Assembly (NCBI RefSeq): GCF_000282475.1
Contig: NZ_AKJF01000201.1
Coordinates: 1 to 64,000 of the forward strand
DNA length: 64,000 nt
Source: Pseudomonas sp. GM78
GTDB taxonomy: Bacteria > Pseudomonadota > Gammaproteobacteria > Pseudomonadales > Pseudomonadaceae
Direction of reading: 5' to 3'
Below, piece by piece: positions 56,144-64,000 of the stretch (position 1 is the stretch's first letter; every line of letters starts with the position of its first letter). The notes under the pieces were generated by a model, which saw nothing but the letters and a program-made list of their open reading frames with translations, did no database searches and had not been told where the DNA came from. Made by a program: the position numbers and the translations under genes.

Positions 56144-57508
56144 TCAACCTTCTTTAATTAGCAACTCGATTTCTTTCAAGCGAGCCCACATCAGCTCCTG
56201 ATTCCCCTTAGCCTCGACGTTGAGTCGTAACAATGGCTCGGTATTGGAACCCCGCAAATTGAAACGCCAATCCGCAAACGAGATGCTGATGCCGTCTGTC
56301 CTATCGAGTTCAGGATTCTCAGGCAGGTAATGAGCCAAGACTTTCTGCAAGGTAGCAGCCACATCCTCAACCCGGTAGTTGATCTCGCCTGTGCATGGGT
56401 ACGACTCGATACGCTCATCTACCAACTGCGCAAGAGTCTTACCCGTTGTCGACATCAATGCCGCAACCAACAACCATGGAATCATCCCACTGTCGCAGTA
56501 CGCAAAATCGCGGAAGTAGTGGTGAGCGCTCATCTCCCCGCCATACACCGCGTCTTCCTCGCGCATGCGTTCTTTGATGAATGCATGTCCGGTTTTGCTC
56601 TGAACGGCGATACCGCCTGCCTGTTCGACCTGTTCGATGGTGTTCCAGGTCAGGCGCGGGTCGTGGATGATCTTGCTGCCTGGGTGTTGCTTAAGCAACA
56701 TCTCAGCCAGCAGACCAACGAGGTAATAGCCCTCGATGAACCGACCATCGGCATCGAAGAAGAAGCAGCGATCGAAGTCACCGTCCCAGGCCAGGCCCAT
56801 GTCGCACTGGTTGGACAGTAGCGCCTGACGAGTCAGTTCGCGGTTCTCGGGCAGCAATGGATTGGGTACGCCGTTCGGAAAGTGGCCATCGGGCACTTCA
56901 TTGATGAACACAAATTGCAGCGGCAGTCGTGCAGCCAATGCCTGCATCACAGGGCCAGCAGCGCCATTGCCCGGGTCTGCGAGGATCTTGAGGGGCTTCA
57001 AGGCGCTGATGTCGACGTAGGTGAGCAAATGGTCGATGTAGGCGGTCTTGTCGAACGCTTGGCGTACCGCGCCTTTTTCTGTCGCAACGGTGCCAAGCTC
57101 ACCTTGATCGACACGCTGACGGATAGCGTCGAGACCGGTATCGCCGCTGATTGGACGGGACTCGGCCTTGACCAACTTCATGCCGTTATAACCCTTGGGG
57201 TTATGGCTGGCGGTAATCATTACGCCGCCGTCGACCTTGTAGTGACTGGTGGCGAAGTAGACTTCCTCGGTGCCGCACAGCCCGATGTCGATCACATCGG
57301 CACCTGCCTCGGTAATCCCGCGCAGCAGCGCTGCCGCCAAGGGTGGGCTTTCGAGCCTCATGTCCTGGCCCACCACGAAGGTTTTCCCCTGCAACTCAGC
57401 CACGAGCGCGCGACCTATGCGGTAGGCGATGTCTTCGTTAAGTTGAGCGGGAACCTGACCACGGATGTCATAGGCTTTGAAGCATTGCGTCACGATAGGA
57501 GAATACAT
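56144..57508 (-). CDS. manB: Phosphomannomutase
   Basis: A 454-residue alpha-D-phosphohexomutase. TASHNPKGYNG holds the phosphoserine, DGDFDR the metal site, GGEMSAHHYFRDF the sugar-binding loop and RGSNTEPLLRLNVEA the phosphate-binding loop. It converts mannose 6-phosphate to mannose 1-phosphate for ManC. The length matches CpsG/RfbK. An in-frame GTG at 57517 is an alternative start; neither has a strong ribosome binding site. It follows manC on the same strand. Confidence 0.92.
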   Translation of the reverse strand: MYSPIVTQCFKAYDIRGQVPAQLNEDIAYRIGRALVAELQGKTFVVGQDMRLESPPLAAALLRGITEAGADVIDIGLCGTEEVYFATSHYKVDGGVMITASHNPKGYNGMKLVKAESRPISGDTGLDAIRQRVDQGELGTVATEKGAVRQAFDKTAYIDHLLTYVDISALKPLKILADPGNGAAGPVMQALAARLPLQFVFINEVPDGHFPNGVPNPLLPENRELTRQALLSNQCDMGLAWDGDFDRCFFFDADGRFIEGYYLVGLLAEMLLKQHPGSKIIHDPRLTWNTIEQVEQAGGIAVQSKTGHAFIKERMREEDAVYGGEMSAHHYFRDFAYCDSGMIPWLLVAALMSTTGKTLAQLVDERIESYPCTGEINYRVEDVAATLQKVLAHYLPENPELDRTDGISISFADWRFNLRGSNTEPLLRLNVEAKGNQELMWARLKEIELLIKEG

Positions 57509-57633
57509 ACTACTCACTAACTGAAAGTCCGCTGCCGCCCTGAGGCGGCAACGGCAAGAATGAACCGCCAGGGCCTGATGCCGCTGGCGTGCTGACCTCG
57601 TAAGGCGCGAGGCTCGCTTCGGGTTCAGTATTG

Positions 57634-59076
57634 TTACTTGTCGACGCGACCGTAGTTGTCTTCAAAACGAACGATGTCGTCTTCGCCGAGGTAGTCGCCG
57701 CTCTGCACTTCGATCAGCACCAGATCAATCACACCCGGGTTTTTCAGGCGGTGTTTATGACCTGCGCGAATGAAGGTCGATTCATTGGTATGCAGCATCA
57801 ACTCTTTCTGGTCGTTGACGACGACAGCAGTACCGCTGACCACGATCCAGTGCTCACTGCGGTGGTGATGCATTTGCAGCGACAGGGATGCACCAGGCTT
57901 CACCACAATACGCTTGATCTTGAAGCGCTCACCGTTTTCCAGTGTCGTATAGGTACCCCAAGGACGGTGCACAGTGCGGTGGAGCAAATGCACGGTGTGG
58001 CTGGATGCCTTGAGCTGGTTGACGATATGTTTTACGTCTTGGGCGTGATCCTTGTGGGCAATCATCACCGCGTCGGGTGTATCGATCACCAGCAGGTCTT
58101 GCACGCCCACCAGCGCAGTCAGGCGACCCTCACTGTTCACATAGTTGTTACGCGAACCGTGGGACAGCACTTCACCTTCGAATCGGTTGCCGTTCTCGTC
58201 AGACTCGGTCAATTCACTGACCGCGTTCCAGGAGCCGATATCGCTCCAACCGATATCGCAGGGCACGGTAGCCACTTTGGACGAACGCTCCATCAATGCA
58301 TAATCAATGGAAATGTCCGGCACTTCCGCGAATGCATCTGCATCAAGCGCCAGGCAACGGTACTTGTTAGATGAGGTCAGACGCGAAAGTTCGATTGTCC
58401 TGGCAACTGCCTCAACCACATCCGGAGCATGCTGGCGCAACTCTTCCAGCACCGTGCCCACCCGGAAACAGAACATCCCGGAATTCCAGAAGTAGTTACC
58501 TGCGCTGACATAGCCTTGCGCAGTGTTGAGATCTGGTTTTTCAACGAAGCGCGCGACCTTCAAACCACCCTTCAGTGGTGCATCTTTTTGCGCTTCGACG
58601 TAACCAAACCCGGTTTCAGGATAAGTCGGTTGAATACCGAACGTTACCAGCCATCCTTCAGCGGCAAGCTTCGTAGCGCTGACCACCGCTTCGGCAAAGG
58701 CTTTTTCGTCCTGGATCAGATGGTCGGCAGCCAGCACCAGCATCTGCGCATCCGGGCCATGCGTGGCTTCCAGCTGGAGCGCGGCAGCGGCGACGGCAGC
58801 AGCTGTGTTACGGCCGAAAGGCTCAAGAATGAAACCCTGAGCAAGCTTGGCTTTATTGACCGAACCGTACTCGTCTTCAGTCTTGAACAGGAGCTCACGG
58901 TTGGTCACCGTAAGAATCTCCACAACACCTTCCAGGCCTGAAGCGCGCAGGAAGGTTTTCTGGATCAGATTCTGACCATCCGGCAGCTCCATGAACGGCT
59001 TTGGATGAGCTTCTCGAGAAACAGGCCACAACCGGCTACCTACTCCACCAGACAAAATTACGGGAATCAGTTCCAT
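57634..59076 (-). CDS. manC: Mannose-1-phosphate guanylyltransferase / mannose-6-phosphate isomerase
   Basis: A 480-residue bifunctional enzyme. The N-terminal nucleotidyltransferase has GGVGSRLWPVSREAHPKPF and the FVEKP motif. The C-terminal cupin isomerase has RPWGTYTTLENGERFKIKRI and metal-binding HHHRSEHW. It supplies GDP-mannose to Gmd and, if mannan is made, to the WbdA-like enzyme. Closest in type to WbpW/AlgA. It is the first gene of the manC-manB unit. Confidence 0.94.
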   Translation of the reverse strand: MELIPVILSGGVGSRLWPVSREAHPKPFMELPDGQNLIQKTFLRASGLEGVVEILTVTNRELLFKTEDEYGSVNKAKLAQGFILEPFGRNTAAAVAAAALQLEATHGPDAQMLVLAADHLIQDEKAFAEAVVSATKLAAEGWLVTFGIQPTYPETGFGYVEAQKDAPLKGGLKVARFVEKPDLNTAQGYVSAGNYFWNSGMFCFRVGTVLEELRQHAPDVVEAVARTIELSRLTSSNKYRCLALDADAFAEVPDISIDYALMERSSKVATVPCDIGWSDIGSWNAVSELTESDENGNRFEGEVLSHGSRNNYVNSEGRLTALVGVQDLLVIDTPDAVMIAHKDHAQDVKHIVNQLKASSHTVHLLHRTVHRPWGTYTTLENGERFKIKRIVVKPGASLSLQMHHHRSEHWIVVSGTAVVVNDQKELMLHTNESTFIRAGHKHRLKNPGVIDLVLIEVQSGDYLGEDDIVRFEDNYGRVDK

Positions 59077-59492
59077 GCTCTAAGTCCTTAATCCCCCCTC
59101 TGGCAGATGCAACCAGCAAGCGGGGCTCAGTTATGTTTCCAGTCATTCCTGCATCATAGTCACTAGCAGGATTGACAGCTCTACGTCGTTCCAGACCTTT
59201 CCAGCCTTGCCTGCACTCGCGCTTCCAACGTTCCTGCCCCCCGTGTGGAGGCTGTTCGGCAATTATGCCTTTTTCAAGAAAAAACAAGTCAGTTGAGATC
59301 GAGATGCAGCACCGAACCAGGGGCGAATACTTCTGCCGGCCATTCTACAGCTAGTACTGGGAATTAATAACTCATGCGCCGACAGGAGACAAAAAAATCA
59401 TTTGAAAACAAATAAATACTTTCTTCCGAGCTATCAAAATAACATCAACCATCATCCAGCATCAAACCGCAGCGACTCGGCGCCTCCGGTAA
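59077..59492. other. Promoter-proximal region upstream of manC
   Basis: No gene is supported. An AT-rich segment (about 59,360-59,450) probably contains the promoter of the manC operon, but I could not place -35 and -10 boxes with confidence. Confidence 0.4.
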
Positions 59493-59852
59493 CTATTTGC
59501 AGGGAATCCCCCTATTCGGTTTTTTCAAGTCAACCTGCTTGAATCGACAGCTGCCCTGCGAATCACCCAACACCAGGAAAATGAACGCAACTGCGACCTT
59601 ACGCGCACCATCGCCGCAGACCGCTTCCAGCAAGGTGTATGCGCCAAAGAAATTGGTTTGGATGAATTCAGCCGACCCGGAGATCGAGCGATCTATATGA
59701 GACGGGGCGTCCAGATGCATGATGGCGTCGGGTTGGTACTGCTGCAGAATGCGGTCAACCCGCTCGAAAACATAGCGAGGTCTTTGGCCAACCTCAGCCA
59801 GGGAATAGAGATTTGCGGCGCAAGTCAGCTTTTCGGCGCTGACAATAGAGTC
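59493..59852 (-). pseudogene. rmlB: Decayed rmlB (dTDP-glucose 4,6-dehydratase) fragment
   Basis: The minus strand from 59852 reads EKLTCAANLYSLAEVGQRPR, then QQYQPDAIMHLDAPSHIDRS and EFIQTNFFGAYTLLEA, clearly the part of RmlB after the cofactor loop (compare [20 protein letters not shown] in the intact copy). A few residues are deleted after the FERVD segment, key Ala-Glu residues have changed, and the frame diverges after about 70 residues. The N-terminal GGAGFIG and the catalytic region are gone. It is a relic of an earlier rml operon at this edge of the locus. Confidence 0.85.
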
Positions 59853-59957
59853 GCTGGCGGTGGAACCGGCCGAGCCACAAGCAAGCAGCCTTTATGCCTC
59901 TACTGGCTCGACTAACGGATATGACAAGCACTGACGCGCATCACGCCCGTGCCGCAA

Positions 59958-60197
59958 TCAAACAAGGCGCTTGCGCGAGGCTCTGGAGGAGCGAGCCAGC
60001 AACCAGCTGATAACCGGACCAATCACCATGCCAACCAACAACGCAATCACCAAAACCACCGAAACAGGGAGTTGCGGCCCCGCCCATCCCAGGAACAGCA
60101 GCGCGACCGATTGCTGGTTCTCGAGAACGAACGCCAGGATCGCCAAAATCAGCAACAGAACGAATACCGCGAGCAATACGCGCTTGAGGTTATGCAT
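59958..60197 (-). CDS. lapA: LapA-domain (DUF1049) inner-membrane protein
   Basis: A 79-residue protein with two membrane helices (about 5-25 and 43-65), an ENQQSVALLFLGW segment between them and a basic tail. This is the lipopolysaccharide assembly protein A domain, which in E. coli works with LapB in controlling LPS synthesis. GGAGG lies close before the ATG. It follows ihfB by 27 nt in the usual Pseudomonas order. Confidence 0.85.
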   Translation of the reverse strand: MHNLKRVLLAVFVLLLILAILAFVLENQQSVALLFLGWAGPQLPVSVVLVIALLVGMVIGPVISWLLARSSRASRKRLV

Positions 60198-60224
60198 CAG
60201 GGCCTCCTTGAAGTGCAGCTGCCA

Positions 60225-60521
60225 TCAAACTCCCTCCTCCTCGTCCTCGTTCACACGATCGCGCAGCTCTTTACCCGGCTTGAAATGCGGAACGAATTTA
60301 CCGTCGAGGCTGACAGATTGGCCAGTTTTTGGGTTGCGACCTACGCGCGGCGCGCGGTAGTGCAAGGAGAAGCTGCCAAACCCACGGATCTCGATGCGAT
60401 CGCCGGTAGCCAGGCATTGGGACATTTGCTCAAGCATGGTCTTGATGGCCAGCTCCACATCCTTTGATGAGAGCAGCCCTTGATGGGTGACAATTCGTTC
60501 GATCAACTCCGACTTCGTCAT
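60225..60521 (-). CDS. ihfB: Integration host factor subunit beta
   Basis: A 98-residue DNA-bending protein. [15 protein letters not shown] at the start, [17 protein letters not shown] and the beta-arm [12 protein letters not shown] with RNPKTG are diagnostic. It pairs with IhfA. GAAGGGA precedes the ATG. It marks the conserved edge of the O-antigen locus in Pseudomonas. Confidence 0.96.
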   Translation of the reverse strand: MTKSELIERIVTHQGLLSSKDVELAIKTMLEQMSQCLATGDRIEIRGFGSFSLHYRAPRVGRNPKTGQSVSLDGKFVPHFKPGKELRDRVNEDEEEGV

Positions 60522-60652
60522 AATTTTCCCTTCTTTTTCAAGCAGCTAGATCAGCGCTTCAAAGGTTTTAGCATGCCCTGACAAATTTGAACAGCCCCAT
60601 CCCGAACCCTGTTTTTTTCTCGCTCAGACACCGCAACCCCCAACCCGCCCAC

Positions 60653-60931
60653 TCACCTGCAGATAACCAACATCGTCCGCGTGCTAAAGCCCGCAGGATT
60701 GAGGCCTAAGAGAAACTCTTGCTCTTCCTTGGCGTCATCGGACCTTGCTACGACTTTGTAGCCTGCACCTTTGCATTCTTTGCCCGCGCGCTTTTGGCAC
60801 CTCTCCCACCCCGATCCCAGCCCCGAGCAATCGACCTCGATACCACTGACCCCACGCACCGCATGCGTTCTTGTATTAGTTGTACAACTCACCAATGCCA
60901 GCATTGCCATCACGACAACGAGCCTTTTCAT
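60653..60931 (-). CDS. Small putative lipoprotein
   Basis: A 92-residue protein with a signal peptide (MKRLVVVMAMLALVSC) that ends in a lipobox with Cys16. The rest contains three more Cys residues and no known domain. ATG 60931 has AAGG 6 nt upstream; longer open frames upstream are not supported. It lies between rpsA and ihfB on the same strand. Function unknown. Confidence 0.7.
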   Translation of the reverse strand: MKRLVVVMAMLALVSCTTNTRTHAVRGVSGIEVDCSGLGSGWERCQKRAGKECKGAGYKVVARSDDAKEEQEFLLGLNPAGFSTRTMLVICR

Positions 60932-61102
60932 TCGCATCCTTATGTCAGGCAGACTGCCCGACCGTCGCTTGCCCCAGACTAAGACTAGCTGCAAATAAGC
61001 GATTGATCCTGCTAAGGAAAGAGACAGTTTTGGCGAGGAAATGTTTCGTGACTAGCCACACAGAAGATCGCGCCGACGGCGGATCGGCCAAATTCCAGGC
61101 AC

Positions 61103-61132
61103 AAAAAAGGGCGACCGAAGTCGCCCTTTTTT
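61103..61132 (-). terminator. Terminator of rpsA
   Basis: The stem GGGCGAC/GTCGCCC with a CGAA loop is flanked by A and T runs on both sides, so it can stop transcription from either strand. It begins 15 nt after the rpsA stop. Confidence 0.88.
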
Positions 61133-61147
61133 ACAGAAAGTCAGAAC

Positions 61148-62842
61148 TTAGTTCTGTTTTTCCGCTTGTGCAGCACGCAGCAGGTCACCCAGGGTGGTGG
61201 CTACTGGAGCGTCACCAGCTACTGGCTTGTCGCGCAGGCTCTGGATAGCTTCTTTCTCGTCTTCAACGTCTTTCGACTTGATCGAGAGCTGGATTACGCG
61301 GCTCTTGCGATCAACGCTGATGATCTTGGCTTCTACTTCTTCGCCTTCTTTCAGAACGTTGCGCGCGTCTTCAACGCGGTCACGGCTGATTTCGGAGGCT
61401 TTCAGAGTCGCTTCGATATCGTCGGCCAGGGTGATGATGGCGCCTTTGGCGTCAACTTCTTTCACGATGCCCTTAACGATTGCGCCTTTGTCGTTCTCTT
61501 GAACGTACTCGGAGAACGGATCGCTTTCCAGTTGCTTGATACCCAGGGAGATGCGCTCGCGCTCTGGGTCAACCGACAGGATAACGGTGTCCAGCTCGTC
61601 GCCCTTCTTGAAACGACGAACAGCTTCTTCGCCAACTTCGTTCCAGGAAATGTCGGACAGGTGAACCAGGCCGTCGATGCCGCCGTCCAGACCAATGAAG
61701 ATACCGAAATCGGTGATCGACTTGATGGTGCCGGAGATTTTATCGCCCTTGTTGAACTGGCCAGAGAAATCTTCCCATGGGTTAGATTTGCACTGCTTGA
61801 TGCCCAGGGAGATACGACGACGCTCTTCGTCGATGTCCAGAACCATAACTTCCACTTCGTCGCCGACTTGTACGACTTTCGAAGGGTGGATGTTCTTGTT
61901 GGTCCAGTCCATTTCGGAAACGTGTACCAGGCCTTCAACGCCTTCTTCCAGCTCAGCGAAGCAGCCGTAGTCGGTCAGGTTGGTAACACGAGCGGTAACG
62001 CGAGTGCTTTCTGGGTAACGGGCTTTGATAGCAACCCATGGATCTTCGCCCAGTTGCTTCAGGCCCAGGGAAACACGATTGCGCTCGCGATCGTACTTCA
62101 GAACCTTGACATCGATCTCGTCGCCAACGTTGACGATTTCGGAAGGATGCTTGATACGCTTCCAAGCCATGTCGGTAATGTGCAGCAGGCCATCGACGCC
62201 ACCCAGATCGACGAATGCGCCGTAATCGGTGAGGTTCTTGACGATACCTTTGACTTGTTGGCCTTCCTGCAGGGATTCCAGCAGAGCTTCGCGCTCGGCG
62301 GAGTTCTCGGCTTCCAGGACACTGCGACGGGAAACGACAACGTTGTTGCGCTTCTGGTCCAGCTTGATGACCTTGAATTCCAGCTCTTTGCCTTCCAGGT
62401 GCGTGGTGTCGCGCACTGGACGGACGTCAACCAGAGAACCTGGCAGGAACGCACGGATGCCGTTAACGTCGACAGTGAAGCCGCCTTTAACCTTACCGTT
62501 GATAACGCCCTTGACCACTTCTTCGGCTGCGAAGGCTGCTTCCAGAACAATCCAGCATTCAGCGCGCTTGGCTTTTTCACGGGACAGCTTGGTTTCGCCA
62601 AAGCCGTCTTCAACCGAGTCCAGCGCAACGTGAACTTCGTCACCGACGTTGATAGTCAGGTCGCCAGCGTCGTTGTAGAACTGCTCAAGCGGGATGAGTG
62701 CTTCAGACTTCAGGCCAGCGTGAACGGTTACCCAGCGAGCTTGGTAATCGATATCAACGATAACACCGGTGATGATGGAGCCTGCCTGAAGGTTCAGGGT
62801 TTTTAGGCTTTCTTCAAAGAGTTCCGCAAAGCTTTCGCTCAT
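61148..62842 (-). CDS. rpsA: 30S ribosomal protein S1
   Basis: A 564-residue protein with six S1 RNA-binding repeats, for example [40 protein letters not shown] and [20 protein letters not shown]. It binds mRNA and brings it to the 30S subunit. The family start [13 protein letters not shown] is at 62842; the open frame extends upstream without support. Codon use is strongly biased, as expected for a ribosomal protein. The cmk-rpsA-ihfB order is conserved in gammaproteobacteria. Confidence 0.97.
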   Translation of the reverse strand: MSESFAELFEESLKTLNLQAGSIITGVIVDIDYQARWVTVHAGLKSEALIPLEQFYNDAGDLTINVGDEVHVALDSVEDGFGETKLSREKAKRAECWIVLEAAFAAEEVVKGVINGKVKGGFTVDVNGIRAFLPGSLVDVRPVRDTTHLEGKELEFKVIKLDQKRNNVVVSRRSVLEAENSAEREALLESLQEGQQVKGIVKNLTDYGAFVDLGGVDGLLHITDMAWKRIKHPSEIVNVGDEIDVKVLKYDRERNRVSLGLKQLGEDPWVAIKARYPESTRVTARVTNLTDYGCFAELEEGVEGLVHVSEMDWTNKNIHPSKVVQVGDEVEVMVLDIDEERRRISLGIKQCKSNPWEDFSGQFNKGDKISGTIKSITDFGIFIGLDGGIDGLVHLSDISWNEVGEEAVRRFKKGDELDTVILSVDPERERISLGIKQLESDPFSEYVQENDKGAIVKGIVKEVDAKGAIITLADDIEATLKASEISRDRVEDARNVLKEGEEVEAKIISVDRKSRVIQLSIKSKDVEDEKEAIQSLRDKPVAGDAPVATTLGDLLRAAQAEKQN

Positions 62843-62961
62843 TTTAATTCCTGTTGATGAGGGCGAAGAATACGCCCATCTCCACACCCCAGACGGTGTG
62901 GGTTAGTTTCATTTAGAAGAAGCACCACAGAACTATGACTGGTCCCCTGCGGCCTTCTTGT

Positions 62962-63651
62962 TCACCCGGCGATATCGCGAATGGCGATCTCGCTCATGAT
63001 GCGTTCCAGCACCTGCTCGATGGATAATTCCGTGGAATCCAGCTGTATGGCGTCAGCCGCCGGTTTGAGCGGGGCTACCGCTCGCTGGGTGTCACGCTCA
63101 TCGCGTGCACGTATCTCATCTAGCAGACTCGACAGACTAACATCCTCGACTTTGTCCTTCAACTGCAAATATCGACGACGTGCCCGCTCCTCGGCGCTGG
63201 CGGTCAGGAAAATCTTCAGCGGCGCATCCGGAAACACCACCGTACCCATGTCGCGACCGTCGGCCACCAGGCCCGGCGCTTCCTGGAAGGCGCGCTGGCG
63301 CTGCAGCAGCGCCTCGCGCACCGCGGGCAACGCAGCCACCTGGGACGCACCCGAGCCGATGCTTTCGGTACGGATCACATCGCTGACTTCGTCACCTTCC
63401 AGGATGATGCGCTGCAGCTGACCTTCGGTCGCCGCGATGAACTGCACATCCAGATGAGCGGCAAGTTTCTTCAGCAGCTCTTCATTGGTCAGGTCGACGC
63501 CATGGTTGTGGGCAGCGAAGGCCAGCAGACGGTACAGCGCACCGGAATCGAGCAGGTTCCAGCCCAGGCGATTGGCCAGGATCCCGGCGATCGTGCCTTT
63601 GCCCGAACCACTTGGACCATCGATGGTGATGACCGGTGCAGTGCTCTTCAC
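62962..63651 (-). CDS. cmk: Cytidylate kinase
   Basis: A 229-residue CMP/dCMP kinase. The P-loop is [16 protein letters not shown] at residues about 8-23, [12 protein letters not shown] binds CMP, and [13 protein letters not shown] belongs to the lid region. The start is GTG 63651, which overlaps the aroA stop (GTGA); family alignment ([12 protein letters not shown]) supports it over the longer frame. Confidence 0.95.
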   Translation of the reverse strand: MKSTAPVITIDGPSGSGKGTIAGILANRLGWNLLDSGALYRLLAFAAHNHGVDLTNEELLKKLAAHLDVQFIAATEGQLQRIILEGDEVSDVIRTESIGSGASQVAALPAVREALLQRQRAFQEAPGLVADGRDMGTVVFPDAPLKIFLTASAEERARRRYLQLKDKVEDVSLSSLLDEIRARDERDTQRAVAPLKPAADAIQLDSTELSIEQVLERIMSEIAIRDIAG

Positions 63652-64000
63652 GACTGAGCCTCTTGGGCAACGCGGATACCGACCTGCGCGCACAGCGCGA
63701 GGAAGTTGGGGAACGAGGTGGCGACGTTGGCGCAGTCATGGATGCGGATCGGTGCAGTGGCGCGCAGCGAGGCAACACTGAAGGCCATGGCAATCCGGTG
63801 GTCGCCGTGACCGTGCACTTCTCCGCCGCCGATCTGGCCGCCGTCGATGATGATGCCATCCGGGGTCGGCTCACATTTTACGCCCAATGCCAGCAAGCCA
63901 TCGGCCATGACCTGGATACGGTCCGACTCCTTGACTCGCAGCTCTTCGGCGCCGGTCAATACAGTGCGCCCTTCAGCACAAGCAGCAGCCACGAACAGCA
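63648..64000 (-). CDS. aroA: 3-phosphoshikimate 1-carboxyvinyltransferase (EPSP synthase), C-terminal part
   Basis: The last 117 or so residues of EPSP synthase; the gene continues beyond the right edge. [31 protein letters not shown] and [13 protein letters not shown] are conserved motifs around the active site. It catalyses the sixth step of the shikimate pathway. In many Pseudomonas it is fused behind prephenate dehydrogenase; that part is not visible here. Confidence 0.95.
   Translation of the reverse strand, partial: LFVAAACAEGRTVLTGAEELRVKESDRIQVMADGLLALGVKCEPTPDGIIIDGGQIGGGEVHGHGDHRIAMAFSVASLRATAPIRIHDCANVATSFPNFLALCAQVGIRVAQEAQS

Noticed and set aside
61166-62806. Open frame of 546 codons opposite rpsA
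   Set aside because: Antisense shadow of the strongly biased rpsA sequence.

Overview
The window looks like the chromosome of a Pseudomonas of the fluorescens group. On the right, the order aroA (partial), cmk, rpsA, a small lipoprotein gene, ihfB and a LapA-domain gene is the usual Pseudomonas landmark next to the O-antigen locus. On the left, a 4.5S RNA gene and a pair of inverted REP-type repeats also fit. Most genes are moderately GC-rich. A stretch from about 18.0 to 27.0 kb is clearly AT-rich and looks acquired. All functions are read from sequence motifs and family knowledge; no searches were run.

Layout. 1-5.2 kb: the 5' part of the 4.5S RNA, a DUF1989 gene with a GntR-type regulator, a TetR-type regulator facing a ketoacyl-ACP synthase and a short-chain reductase, and a ComEA-like protein. 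5.4-13.1 kb: a type I secretion system (outer-membrane channel, adaptor, ABC permease) divergent from an unknown protein and a secreted-type protein with RTX repeats and four DUF4214 repeats. 13.1-26.8 kb: very large multidomain glycosyltransferases, a coiled-coil protein of unknown function, an alpha/beta hydrolase, an AlgX-like SGNH protein without a signal peptide, and UDP-glucose dehydrogenase. 27.1-30.5 kb: rmlBDAC for dTDP-L-rhamnose. 30.6-39.0 kb, minus strand: gmd, rmd, two GT4 transferases, then wbpV-wbpL-wbpM, giving GDP-D-rhamnose and a QuiNAc-type initiating sugar. 39.0-40.0 kb: relics, including an IS5-family transposase. 40.1-48.3 kb, plus strand: an O-antigen ABC transporter (wzm, wzt), an FkbM methyltransferase with a 6 x 16-residue repeat, a GDP-perosamine synthase and N-acetyltransferase pair, and three glycosyltransferases. 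48.5-51.5 kb: a gtrABC-type cassette. 51.5-59.1 kb, minus strand: a two-domain GT4, a methyltransferase with coiled coil, a broken second wzt, manB and manC. A decayed rmlB fragment lies at 59.5-59.9 kb.

How it may work together. ManB and ManC make GDP-mannose. Gmd converts it to the 4-keto-6-deoxy sugar that feeds both Rmd (D-rhamnose) and Per/PerB (N-acetylperosamine). WbpL starts chains on undecaprenyl phosphate, GT4 enzymes extend them and Wzm/Wzt export them. No Wzx, Wzy, Wzz or WaaL was seen, so the local pathway is of the ABC-transporter type. The most interesting possibility is that the RTX/DUF4214 protein with its own secretion system is an S-layer-like surface protein tied to this glycan locus, as in Caulobacter, where RsaA, its type I exporter and N-acetylperosamine O-antigen genes belong together. 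An alternative is that the giant cytoplasmic glycosyltransferases modify the exported protein directly.
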